A stretch of 64,000 bases of DNA, taken from Chamaecyparis obtusa. Its lineage: Eukaryota > Streptophyta > Pinopsida > Cupressales > Cupressaceae. The position numbers and the translations under genes were made by a program. Shown piece by piece: positions 35,289 through 47,479 of this stretch. Each line of letters starts with the position of its first letter. Within the stretch, counting starts at the first letter, position 1. The stretch covers positions 496,001 through 560,000 of the forward strand of contig BSBK01003559.1 of assembly GCA_027943335.1 (NCBI GenBank), written 5' to 3'. The notes below the pieces were generated by a model. It was not told the DNA's origin and ran no database searches. It was given only the letters and a program-made list of their open reading frames with translations.

Positions 35289-37860
35289 AACCACTTTTCT
35301 CTTTTTCTATTGCCTTCACCCAATTTTGATCTTTGCATGCTTCTTCCATTATTTTTGGTTCAATCTCTAAGAGTAGACATAATAAAACATATTCTTGAGC
35401 TTCTCTACTTGTAATGATTCCTTTATTCTTGTCTCCTATAATTTGATTTTCTAAATGATTTATTTGTAAATACCTTGGGGTTTTAGTTGTAGATGTCAGA
35501 ATCTTCTTTGTCTTTTCTTCTTTCTTGTCTTCTTTTCCTTTGTCCTTTGAGTTTCATTCATACTTAATATGCTTGTCAGGAGTTCTTTGGATATCTTCAT
35601 CAAATTTCACATTCACACTTTCAACTATCTTGTTTAGTCTATTCTTGTAATATTGGTACACTTTTCTTCTTGTAGAATATCCCCAAAATATGCCTTCATT
35701 AGCTATATTGTCAAACTTTCCAAGATTGTCTTCATCTTTCTGAAAGTAGCATTTACTTCCAATATTTTAGAAATATTTCACTGTGGGAGGCTATCTATGT
35801 CATATCTCAATAAGATGTCTTTCTATATTTATTTTGGTCAAGTAATCTGTTATGTGTAAAAATTGTTGTATGTATTTCTTCTTTCCAGTACACCTCTGAT
35901 AAGCCTACTTCTTTGATCATTGTCCTTGCTGCTTCTTGAACTGTTCGATTCATCCTTTCCATTACACCATTTTTCTATGATGTTCTAGGGGCTGATAAAT
36001 GTCTTTTAATGCCACGTTCCCACATGAATTTTTAAATTCATCAGAAGTAAACTATTATCCTCTATCAGATCTCAAACACTTAATCTTCCTACCAACTTCA
36101 TTCTCAACTCTTGATTTCAATATCGTGAATTTCTCCAATGCTTTTAATTTCTCTCTTAAAAATGCAATCCAAGTTGATATGGAATAATCATCAATAAAAA
36201 TCATGAAATATCTCACCTTTTAAGCTTCTTTTTCTAGTTGGACCATATAGGTCACTGTGTACAAGATCCAACAAATCGGTAAATTAATGATCTTTTCCTT
36301 TGAACGTCTCTCTTGTTTTCTTTCCTTCTTGACATCCTTTGTAGACAACACTGTCCGGTTTGGTCAGTCTTGACAAATATCTTACTGCACATGTTGAACT
36401 TTTCCTTACCAAGTTGTCAAAGTTAATGTGACACATTTGTCGATGCCAAAGACAACTATCATCGAACTGAGATAATAAATAATTCTTTGTAGCTACTTCT
36501 ACTTAATACATATTTTCACCTATTCGTCTTCCAATTACAATAACAATTTCAGATCTCACAACAATCATCCTAAAATAAAATAAAAATGTATCCATTTTTG
36601 TAAATCTTTCCAATGCTGAAAATATTATGAAATAAACCCTTCACATAATAAATATTGTCAGGGTTATGTTTTCCATCAAAAGTAATAGAGCCAATTCCAA
36701 CTATCTGTGCTGCTTTATCATCACCAAATCTAACAAGACCATCATCATACTTCTCACTTTTCACAAACTTAATTTTATCACTAGTTATATGATTTGATCA
36801 TCCACTATCAATCAACTATTCATTTTTATTCATTCTAACAAACAATGCATTCTTAGTGTTATCAACAAATTCTAGGAAAATGTTAGAGATATCAAATCTA
36901 GGTTTATTTTTTGACCAAAAATAAACAATCCTCTTGATCTGATTCATCATTTGGTATACTATCTTTTTCATTAACATAGTATGCCTTCTTAATAAACTAT
37001 TGTATTGTTCCTTTTTCCAGACTCCTAGTTGCTAAATGACCAATCTAATCCACATTTAAAATATTTAAGAGGTAACATACCTCTGTATTTATTGGTACCT
37101 ATCTTCATCTTTTTTATAAATCTTTCTTCCAACTCATCTGAACTATAATCATCCAGATCATCTTCTATATTCATGGATTTAAAGGTTGTTTTAGATTTGT
37201 TCTTCTCTTTTGAAAATTTCCTCAATTCAAATGCGGTTAGGGTGTCAAATAACTATTCTCTGGTAAACTTATTTGGATCATAAACTTCCTCAATGGTTGA
37301 GCTCTTGTCACTATATCTCTCTAATAAAGTCATCAAAATCTTCTCCATAACATATTCATCATTCAGAGTACCACCTTGATTTTTGAATTCATTCACAACA
37401 TTGTCAACCCTCTAAAAGTAGCTAGCAATATCTTCACCTTTTTCCATTCTCAAATTCTCATATTGGCACTTAATTGTTAACTTTTTAGATAACTTGACTC
37501 TATCATTTCCTTCATAGATCTCTTTCAAATTTTCCCAAACTTTATAAGTAGTATTTAAAGAAATAACCTTTATTAACTCACTCTATGGAAAAACATTGAA
37601 AAATGCATACCTTGTATTTTCATTCTCATCATAGGCTAAAATCTCATTTGTAGTAGTAGGGCCATTCACTGATGCAACATACTTCATCTCAACTACCTTC
37701 CAACTAGTGTAATTTATGATAGCCCAACAAGAGACCACACCTGTGAAGATTTCCTTCACAAGGACATTTATATAGCGGTTGTTGCTACCACGGCGAAAAT
37801 GGCTATTACCGCTTGAGGTTCTGTCCACATGGTTGACCCAATTAAGGGAATGTCCACTAC
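35289..37860 (-). pseudogene. Ty1/copia gag-PR-INT remnant
   Basis: Decayed copia polyprotein on the - strand. Gag at about 37730-36950 includes NYTSWKV, LAYDENENTRYAFFN, KLSKKLTIKCQYENLRME and FTREQLFGTLTAFELRKF. A damaged zinc knuckle (FKCGLD) lies near 37050. Protease DSG-SNHIT, with a stop inside the motif, lies at about 36790-36815. Gag-pre-integrase VRFGDDKAAQIVGIGSI is at 36690-36740. Integrase GVMERMNRTVQEAARTM is at about 35920-35980, and the start of the RT region EPKIMEEACKDQNWVKAIEK near 35300-35370. RT and RNaseH are missing: the frame joins another gag-like sequence at about 35288. Multiple stops and frameshifts. Confidence 0.85.
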
Positions 37861-39196
37861 GGTTAACCCTCTCTAAAGGTGACTCACAAAAGATACCACA
37901 GGGGGACTAGATCAGATCCAAGGATCTGGGTTTTTGGTACTATCCAAAAAGGAAGTAAAACATAATCCCCTAGCCTCTTCATTTCACCAAAACAAAGCAG
38001 ACAGATTAATCTGACACGCTAAGACTAAGATTATCTCACAAAGATTTGTTATGTCAAGAACTCATGATCTATCAACCTCTTTGGAGAGAGAATGTATCAA
38101 CCAATAGTCGAAGACACACAAATCTAGTAGAATGTGAGACGCTCTCAGTATCCTCCCTACCTACAAGGGTTCCCTCATTGAGAAGAGTTTCGCTGGAAAC
38201 CCACTCTCTCAAGAACCACAAATAGTGTTCATAGGGCCTATTTACTATGTGTAACAGATATGCAAAAAGCAAATCTATGTTCGTTTTTATAGCCCAAAAA
38301 AATTGAAGTCTGATTTATGAAAGCAGAAAAGGCACTCAAGCTAGACATGTGAGATGTTCATTTTATGTCCAAATTGAAATGTTTTCAGATGTAGTAGATT
38401 ACCTAAATTCCCTCGCAACGCGCTTAGTAGATTTTACTTGATTTTTAGCTTTGTTAAGCAATCCCGCGCAAGCAAGGCACAAGCTCTCAGACAAGAAAAC
38501 AAGCAAACAATATATGCAACGTATATTCAACTTATGAAAACCCTAGGATTAGATCTGAAAATAAATTATTAGGAGCAATAATAACTAGAAACTAATCCAA
38601 ATGACAACTCATATCATTCATTGAACCATGTGAAAAATAAGTGCATACCCATCACAAAATTTTATTTTTGTTGCATTTGACCTAGTCAACAAGATCTGAT
38701 TTTTTTTATATGATTTCAGCCACAAAAATAGAAATGCAAAATAGAGACCCCTGCTAAAAAATAGAGAGCTTTCCAAAAATGTAAAATTTTTAGAAAAATC
38801 TCTTCATTTGTGCCCTAGAGACTAATTTTACCAAAACAGACTAGTTTTTGTAAATTGACTATTTGAGCTATTATATTGAATCCAAATTTAAAACACAAAG
38901 AATGGACCCCCTGTATAATTTAAAGAGGTTTCTGAAAATGTAAAAATTTCTAAAAAATATGCTAATTTGCGTTAGATATTAATTTTTTCCAGAAAATAAA
39001 GAAAAAATTATTAAAAATTTAAAACATCTCAGAAAATTCTGAATTTTTTATTGAAGCTTCCCTGATATGTCTCAAACTTGCAAAAAAAAAATCAGATCAA
39101 AACTCCAAGCTTTTTGGGAGATAAAATTAAATATTTGAAACTTTAGGGTTTTAGCTCCCCCCCAAAAAATCAAAACCAGCATGTAAAGGTGGGTCG
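37861..39196 (-). other. Retroelement leader region, non-coding
   Basis: Lies between the - strand copia gag and a - strand primer-binding site and LTR. No coding sequence recognised. The AT-rich part (38700-39180) has runs of A and T. A TATATAAAT box on the - strand near 37770 suggests a promoter remnant close to the gag start. Confidence 0.4.
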
Positions 39197-39213
39197 CCCC
39201 ACGGTGGGCGCCA
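39197..39213 (-). other. LTR-retrotransposon primer-binding site
   Basis: On the - strand this reads TGGCGCCCACCGTGGGG, a sequence found just after the 5' LTR of many plant Ty3/gypsy elements of the Tat/Athila/Ogre group (tRNA 3'-CCA complement). It is four bases from the CA end of the adjacent LTR. Confidence 0.8.
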
Positions 39214-39217
39214 GAAA

Positions 39218-40430
39218 TGTGTGTGTGAATTTTGTACCTAGCTGTAGACACAACACTTTAGTAAAACATTAGAGGTTAGCTAAAATCGAAATCATGCAAG
39301 TAATTAAAAACTAATCTAACCAGGCGATTTACTGCCTTCTAGTAGATGCGAGTATGTATTCTCAGATTGGACCGAGATTAGTGACTTTGACGACACCTAA
39401 ACGAAGGATTTGAATGCAAAATCTAGATATGAATTAGATGCAAATTAATCTATATTTATGGATTTTAGATGCAATAATATGATGAAAACTGATATGAAAT
39501 CTAATCTATATGAAAAACTGATATGCAAAATAAGCTACAATGATATGCTAAAATATGAATGATCTCACAAAGTTGTTGATTCACAAAGAATCTCCAATTC
39601 TTCAGATACCAATTCACTAGGATAAGTTTGCAAATTCTGAGATATGATTATGAAGAGCTGAGCCTTGATTTTATAGAAATCCAGGGCTTTGGGGATTGCA
39701 TGGAAAAAGCCATAAATCACTCAAATAAACTCAGGTTGATTTTTGAGTTATCAAAGAATAAAAGATAATTAATTCACAAAATCATGCAAAAGCATGCAAA
39801 AATAGCTTTTTAACTCAAATCAGAGTTGAGTTTATTTTTAAAACAACTTGAATTGATTTTCTGATTTCAAGTTTAACTACTTTTTGAATGTGCATAATAA
39901 ATTATGAATTAAATAAATAAATAAAGTGGTTTATCCTCAACTTAACTAATTTTTGAAAATAAAACAATTGATTTATGGGTTAATCAATTATTAAAATCAA
40001 ACTTTTATTCCAAAATAATATCATTAAATATGACAACTTGTTTTAATCAATTAAATAAGAATTTAATCAATTAATGATAGGAATCTTGATTTATTGTCAA
40101 ATTTGAATAATAATAATTATGAATAAATATAATTAAATTTAATTAAATAATTAAGTGGCAGAATTAAATCTAATTAATTAAATATTGAGAATATTCAATT
40201 AATCAAACTTTAGGATAAATAAGATTTATCGCCAAATAATCATTAAATTAAAGGTAATTATGATAAAATAGGAATATTACTAGGAATATTCCCCGATGCA
40301 GAATTTGAGATAATCAATTAGAATTTGATAATGTGTCGATGTGCCTTTGGTTAGGACTTCGATGTCGAATTCATTTGATTTGATGATGTAGGAGGTTAAT
40401 GAACCTATAGCCCATTTTTGGGGTATTACA
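39218..40430 (-). mobile_element. 5' LTR of a gypsy-type element
   Basis: 1,213 bp. On the - strand it starts TGTAATACCCC (from 40430) and ends ACACACACA (at 39218), followed by TTTC and the primer-binding site. Strongly AT-rich in the middle. The partner 3' LTR and the gag/pol expected downstream (toward lower coordinates) were not found, so the element is truncated or was disrupted by the copia sequence. Confidence 0.75.
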
Positions 40431-43400
40431 ATGCTCATTGCCAGAGATATCACTACTCAGGACTTGCAACTAAGGTTCACTACCTATAGAGTGAACTACA
40501 AAAGTGACTTGCAATCTGAAGATCACTTCTCCAAAGAAAGAAACATATTTTAATCCGACTATAACGATAAGTAGAACTGATAAAATAGAATTTGATGTGC
40601 TGGAGTATAGTTCACAATGAATAATTGTCTGAATATATCTCCATCTCTAAACTATCAACATCCATACCACAAAATCACTTATTCAACACTTTATTCTTTC
40701 CTTAGACATCATTATATATTATATCGCCAAGATTCTCTAACAAATGTTCATCAATATTATTCTCATAGACCATCTAGATCACACAATAGGTTGACCCAAA
40801 TGAGGATGTAATGTGTAGATGCAAGGTCAGCCAAAAACCTTAACAAAAATTATAAGTGAAAGGGAAAGAGGATGTGTAGAGATTCACATTGAGTCGAAAG
40901 ACCTAGATGTATTCAAAATCTTTCTTCAAACACCACACATTATCGCAAGTGGAAAATTAGTTGCAGACTCAAAATAGAAATGCCACTGGAGAAATGCCAA
41001 AACCTTAAACAAACCTTACAGATCAATAAGTTAGCTCCAAACCTAAAATAGGTCACCGGTTCACCAAAAATATTACTATGAACATTTTTGTATAATTCCA
41101 AAGTAATGAGGGACATTGATCTCTTTTCAAACATTCTTCATCAATCATAACCTCAATCTTCCAAACCTAATGTCACACTAAAGATGGTTGACATCAACGA
41201 TAATACCAATCAAAATGCTAACACCCAAGTTAAGAGAATCTAAGTCAATGTCAAAGTAACATCAACATACCAAATCATCAGTCTAAAAATAGTAATACCA
41301 GATCATTGACATTAGTAGCAATTGTATCACCAAGCAACAATAGAAATGCCAAACCAGATATCTCAATACAGTAACTAAAATGAATAGTAGTAGCTAATCA
41401 CCTGACACCATATGAACCAAATTGAGAATATTTAGACAAGTATAGACCCGTTTCATACATCCATGGTATCAAGCCAAAACTACAACTACATACAAACTGG
41501 AACTATACCAAACTATACTATAGACTAATCAAGAAACTTAGCAACATCATAACAAGATATAGACAAAGATTTCAAAAATATCTGGGATACAATTGGAATG
41601 GCATATCATTAGATAAAAATATTCTGGACCAAGGAAACTACACATATGATAAACTTTGAACCATATCCTCAAAGAGGAACTTCCATCTTGATTTACGATG
41701 TTCACACTATTCTATGAAAGTCAGAATACATTCGAACCAAGGGCAGAAATAGAACCCAAGTATCAACAAGTATGGCATCAATGCATCATCCTCCCAATAC
41801 ACTGCCACTAATAATTAATCCTTTCAAAAATTTTGACATCAATGACAACTCAAATGTCATATTTGCAACAAGGAGTGCATTGCATTATTTCTTTTCTTTT
41901 CTTTAAATTTCATTTTTTTTATGTTGATGATTTTTTAAGAATACATGTATTGTGGAATTTGATTTTTGTAGACAAGGGGTTTGGTGCAAAGCTCAATAGG
42001 GGTGGTTTCCCAAGAGTTCATGAGAATGTGATCGAGAATTTTCACCCTTATGAGGGTCAAAGACAACATGATGAGTCCCCAAGTGTGCAAAGATAAATAT
42101 GGATTATTGTCAAGAATAATTTGATGTCTTTAATTCGAGAATTCAAGACTAAGAGCTCAAGAATTCAACTCAGAGATATGCCAAGTTACAAGGGTTGACC
42201 TTTTGGGTCATGATGTATCTTTATGTAGTTTTTCTTGATTGAAAATGTGTTTCTTCATGAAAATATCTTCTCAAATATGTGTATCCATTTATGTAAACAA
42301 AAAAAATTGTGATGTAAGCCTTAAGGGGGGTCTCTTGCCTAGGTGAAACTTGAGGTTTGGAATGTACATTTGTAGGAACAATGTAAAAAGATGGTAAACT
42401 TTAGTTCAATATGGTGCATTACATTATTGTGTCATTTACACCATTATTTAGTTACACTTGCCAATTATGTGGTAATAGAACTATTGTATTTTTACAAAAA
42501 TGTATCTCTTGGAAATTGTATAATTTATCCAAAAGAATCCACTATTATATCATTTCATACCTTGTAATGTCCCAAATATTTCATGCACAACTATGGCTTC
42601 AACTTTGCAACTCACCCACTCAATCTAGAGTTATAAATCAAAATCAAACCATGAAACTTTCGATACCACTTATTAGGAAATGTTATTTAATCCATTTCCT
42701 ACATAAAGCATGAGATATAAGCATGCATACAAGCTCACAAAGTGACTATTCTAGATCAAATAGACAAGCCACAAGATAACACAAGACATACCCTAGGAAA
42801 ACCTTCATGAAGGGAAAATTAACCTCTAAAAGCATCTATGCACCATCACATTATTCAACCATAAAGTAATATAAAGCACTTATGAAGTTACATTGAATAA
42901 TAGTAAAACATATGCATCCTCCATATTCCCAAGCATGAATCCACACATTGCATGTCATGCTTCACATATGCACACCATAGAAAGACTTGATAATGATAGC
43001 CCAGTCAACCATCTAACGCAAACCACTGGCATGTGCTTTCTTTTATAGAATCACCTACTCACACAAATACAACCAAGTGGTAAAGTAAAATCATGTGAAC
43101 ACAATACCATTGACCCCACATTTAATATTGGGTACTAAGTTTCACTTTATTAAATATTTTTACCCAATATTAAATAATTATCCCAAATTGAGACCGGTAT
43201 GAAAAGTATTCTCAATGCTATAATACAACACAAAGTTTCCCCATTCATGTTAGCTCTTAATGATGGCATCTATCTAGGTTCCCCTAGGTGCACCAAACAA
43301 TGATAAATAATGCATTATACACATTATGCAAGGTGTACAAATCTGTATCCCAATAGTTCCAAAGGAGATGGCTTCAAGCTTTTTTGTTCATTATTTTGTT

Positions 43401-43490
43401 CATATTGACTGACATCTCCCCCAGATGTCCCCAATTAAGGTTCAATATTAATATCCTTAGTAGGTATACCTCTTTTATTTTCCTCTACCA
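40431..43490. other. No gene recognised; possible retroelement fragments
   Basis: No conserved coding sequence. A purine tract AAGGGGGG lies near 42324. TGTAATGTCCC near 42564 resembles LTR starts seen at 7071 and 57472. These could be a polypurine tract and an LTR start, but no pair or boundary was established. Confidence 0.4.
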
Positions 43491-46400
43491 CTATGGTGTC
43501 CATTTTATCATTTCGACCTTCTACAAAACTCACTAACTTTTTTGTTCTTCATAAGTTAATCAAAGGTATTCTTGTTATGGGCTTTCAATATGATCTTGTT
43601 GCTCAATCGGTATGCATTCTCTTATTTATCTTTCTTATAAACCTCTTCTTCTTGGTGTTCTTACTTTCCAAACTTCTCCTCGTTATCTTTTAAATATTTT
43701 ACTTCAATATATTTAGGAGATTTAGATGTGTGAGGTTCTATATCTATTTGATCAGTCTCAATATTAGTTTGAACTCTGATGGCAGAGAAGTAAAACCTTA
43801 TTATTGTACATCATGTAGGGGTGAACATGAAATATTGACCTCTTTGGAAGCTTATTCTTGACCTTTGGATTTTTTTTATTCTTTTCCTTCTTTGCGTACC
43901 AAGCCAATTGTTGTCCTTAGAGGAATAACTTGGGTCATAGAGACTACACTCAAAATAGTGTTGATTCCCACACGAGTTGCTTTATGAAAAATTAAGACTT
44001 TATCTAGAATGCTTGACTTACTTCATTTACAATATCCTTATGACCTTTAGGTTGTTTCTCTTTGGAATTTTATTTTTTCCTTTGCCTATTGTAGCCTTGA
44101 CAAATTGATGACGAGGATAGCTTTATGACCCCTATTCTTTCCCAGATTACCTCACTTGAGAGATTTTCAACCTAAGATCTATCTAATCATTGATGCAATT
44201 TATTACCCCTCCAAAAATAACATCAATGAATACATCCTCTTTTTGACACAATATTATGGGGTCAAGAGATTTGGTAAATAATTTCTTTTGGTCATATATT
44301 GGTTCTGAAATCTCCCCTATCATTTGAGAAATCATTAGGGATGTCATCCTTGATTTTGAACTCTTTAATTTGGTGGGTGATTTATTTGAAATATTTCTTA
44401 TTTCTTCAAAATAATCTTACATATTAGCCTATGTAAGTCTTTTAATAAAGACTTTTGATTTGCAAAGATAGTAGGAACCATCCTCTTTAGTTTTTCATTA
44501 GGGTCAAAATTATCTCTAGATACATATGACTTGAGATTGAGAGCTTTATTTTCTTCTATTGTTGTCTTTTCTACTTGAATAGATAGTAATTCATAAAACC
44601 CTATCTCAAAAGGATATTTTGTCCTAGATTTGTACTTTGAGGAGAGCTTTAAGAGTATTTCTATCATTTGTTTTGCAAATTATATCAAAACTATCATATT
44701 ACTAAAACATCTAGGGAACAAGAATGGTGCCTTCTAAAAGCCAAAAACTTGTATATATGTGGATTTGAAGGATTGAACAAATCAAAATCCTCATCCATTT
44801 ATCAAGGTCATAGCCTCTTGGATCATCATATACCCCACATCACCTAAAAACTAACTGACTACTACATATATGCATCATTGACCTTCTTGAAGAAGTTTTT
44901 GCTTGTTTGAGTACCGAGGGTAAAATTTTCCCAAATCTTACTTTGGCCAAGAGCTTCCCCTCCAATTCATTGAGTTGTTAATCCTAGAAAGTTTACAATT
45001 ATAGCTGCCAAATTATATGTATGAAGAAATGTAGAATTTCTTACTACTCACCATTGTAGTTAACAAGGCATGGATTTGATCAAATACTATTTTACCTAGT
45101 CCAAATAGGTTCCACCTCTATGGATTATAGTGATAAACTAGAACATCCAAGTGGCATAGGCCCTTGACTCTTATGTACCCATTGCCACCAAGGACAATGA
45201 TGATGTATGCTACCTCAGGCATGAAATCAACTTTAGTTAAATTAATAGAAATCTTAGCCACAAACTTCCTTTATATTTTAATGTGTGGTCTATGAGGGTG
45301 CCTCAAGTTATTGGCTCTTTTTCATATTTTATTTTGGCTCATTCCTCTATCACCATGTTGATCTCCCAATGTTGTGGTAACTAAAAATTCATTCTTGTCA
45401 TTGCATATGTCAAGTCAATGGTATGTACATGATAGGGGTCTTGGTGTTTCCTCGTTCCTGGATTATAATATTGTGCAATAGAGAGGATCAACTCAAGTGA
45501 TTGCACTACCAAAGGAAAGGAGGCCACATGATCTAAACCATATTTTTTATTTTTTGCTACTTAGGAGTTATATTTTCTCCAAATATATCCTTCTTGAAAG
45601 CCTCAAGGTCAAAATGACTTATTTTTGTCTATGATGTTCACGACTTTCGGTACACATTTGGAACTCCTTGAAACTTGTATTTATTTGTTAGTGGGATCTT
45701 GTCAACCTTTGTTTTCTTTCCTTTTTCTACCTTCTCTTGTAAAATTCCCTCTTCTACCTGGTTGGTAAACAAATTTTTCACTTGGAAGAATAGTATGACG
45801 TGCCCAATTGAAAGTGGAAAAACTATTACAGCAATTGGACAGATTTCTTATGACCTTGCAATCTTTCTCTATATTTGAGAGGGATAACTACCTCGTATGA
45901 TGAGGGTTTTGAGGGATTTTGTATACTTTTAACCTCAAAGTACAACAAGGAGAAAGAACAAAACTAAATAAAGATGAATAACAAAAACCTTATTGGTAGG
46001 TGTATGAACCCAAATATGAATTCACAACTAACCATAGATTACAAGGGATTTTTATAACAATACATGTTTTGATACACAATGATCATGAAAGAAGGATAAA
46101 AAACCTCAACATATGAAGAGATGAGTTACTTCAACACACTCAAACCAAGACACTTGGAAATGACTATGTTTCAATACATAATTTGCATAACTTACAAATA
46201 GTTTGTACAAATATAAAATGAGATTACTAATTCAACATACAAGAAATACCAATAATAACATGGGAACACATTTAGAATGTGTGAACCAAAAAGCATTCTT
46301 CATTATCCCTTTGAAATTATACAATTCTACAAACCTATATGTACATAGTGTAAAACAAAAAGTCATTAGAATTTTCTCTATAGCTTCCTCTATGTAAAAC

Positions 46401-47330
46401 TTCCCTTTTATTACAAATAGTCATGCATTTATAGGCTTTATGTGATAAATATATAGTAAACCTGTAGTAACTATCTAGGTAGCTACCTTTATTTTAGTTA
46501 GAAATTTCTCAAGTTTAGCATAAATGAAATCTATTTTCTAACTTGATCATGTAAGCATGAGACATGAGTCATTTTTACAAAAAGGTAGCTAAAAATCTAC
46601 AATCTAGGAAGAAAGTTGAGTTTAAGTTTCTCGGTAGACATTGTTCCTTCTTTTTATCCATGTGTTGCTCATTCGTTGATAACTTAACCTTCAAAGATCC
46701 TTTCCTTTCATGAATATTATGTTTTCCTAAATAATGAGGAGGCTTGTATAATGCATCATCAAATCTTGTAAACTCTTCTTTGTTAGCATACACAAAGTAG
46801 GTATGTCATAGATCAAAGTCGACATTTACTATAAACTTGTATTGTTGATTAATTATAGAGTTCATCACACAATTATCACATGCCTTTGTGAAATATGTTA
46901 TTAATCTCAATACTATCCATATTCTATTTCCGTCATTTTTTTCATCCTGTATCTTTCCCAAGTCGGATGATATAGAAGTGACATCCTCATGATCAACAAT
47001 AATTGGATTTGGATACAAGCATCTTTGAGGAATCACCAAATTTTGACTTTTTAGGAGATGTATTTCAACTCTTCCAAATGGTATAAGTTATGTGCTTCTC
47101 AACTCCAATGTTTTTTCTAGTATACCTTCACACCAACAAGAAAAAAAATGTCTTTTGCATGATAAGGTTCTTCTCTAAGCCATTTAGGGGTAGTTTTTAT
47201 ACTCTGGTATTTCTTTTTCAACTCGGCAACAAGGGACACATTCATTGGGATTGCATTGTCTAATTTACATCAAAGTCTACTTTTAATAGGTGCAACTTCA
47301 ACGACCTATTGTAAGGTTCAAGATGTTTTG
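43491..47330 (-). pseudogene. Unrecognised decayed coding region
   Basis: The - strand shows interrupted protein-like sequence. Around 47250-47130 it reads MNVSLVAELKKKYQSIK and WLREEPYHAKDIFFLVG. A frame from 47039 to 46575, with one stop, contains NLVIPQRCLYPNPIIVDHED and YANKEEFTRFDDALYKPPHY. Around 45250-45100 it has FMPEVAYIIIVLGG and GYIRVKGLCHLDVLVYHYN. An 89-aa piece (44667-44398) holds NFDPNEKLKRMVPTIFANQK. That last block resembles the piece at about 25.8 kb, and YIRVKG resembles TYIRVDG at 29.65 kb. No gag or pol motif was found. Possibly the same family of retroelement-borne proteins; function unknown. Confidence 0.4.
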
Positions 47331-47479
47331 TTCAACTCAACTATGTACATAAGGCATTAATTTTGTGCCCATTTCATCCTCTCCTTTGTGGAAAATTGTT
47401 ATATTTTAGTGTCTAGAAATAGGAAAAAATAACATCTTTATTTAGCTAAAACAATGCTAAGTAATTTTTTAAAGTTCCT

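Noticed and set aside
41460..41480. TGGTATCAAGCC, resembling a copia primer-binding site
   Set aside because: No LTR boundary upstream and no gag downstream was recognised; probably chance or an isolated relic.
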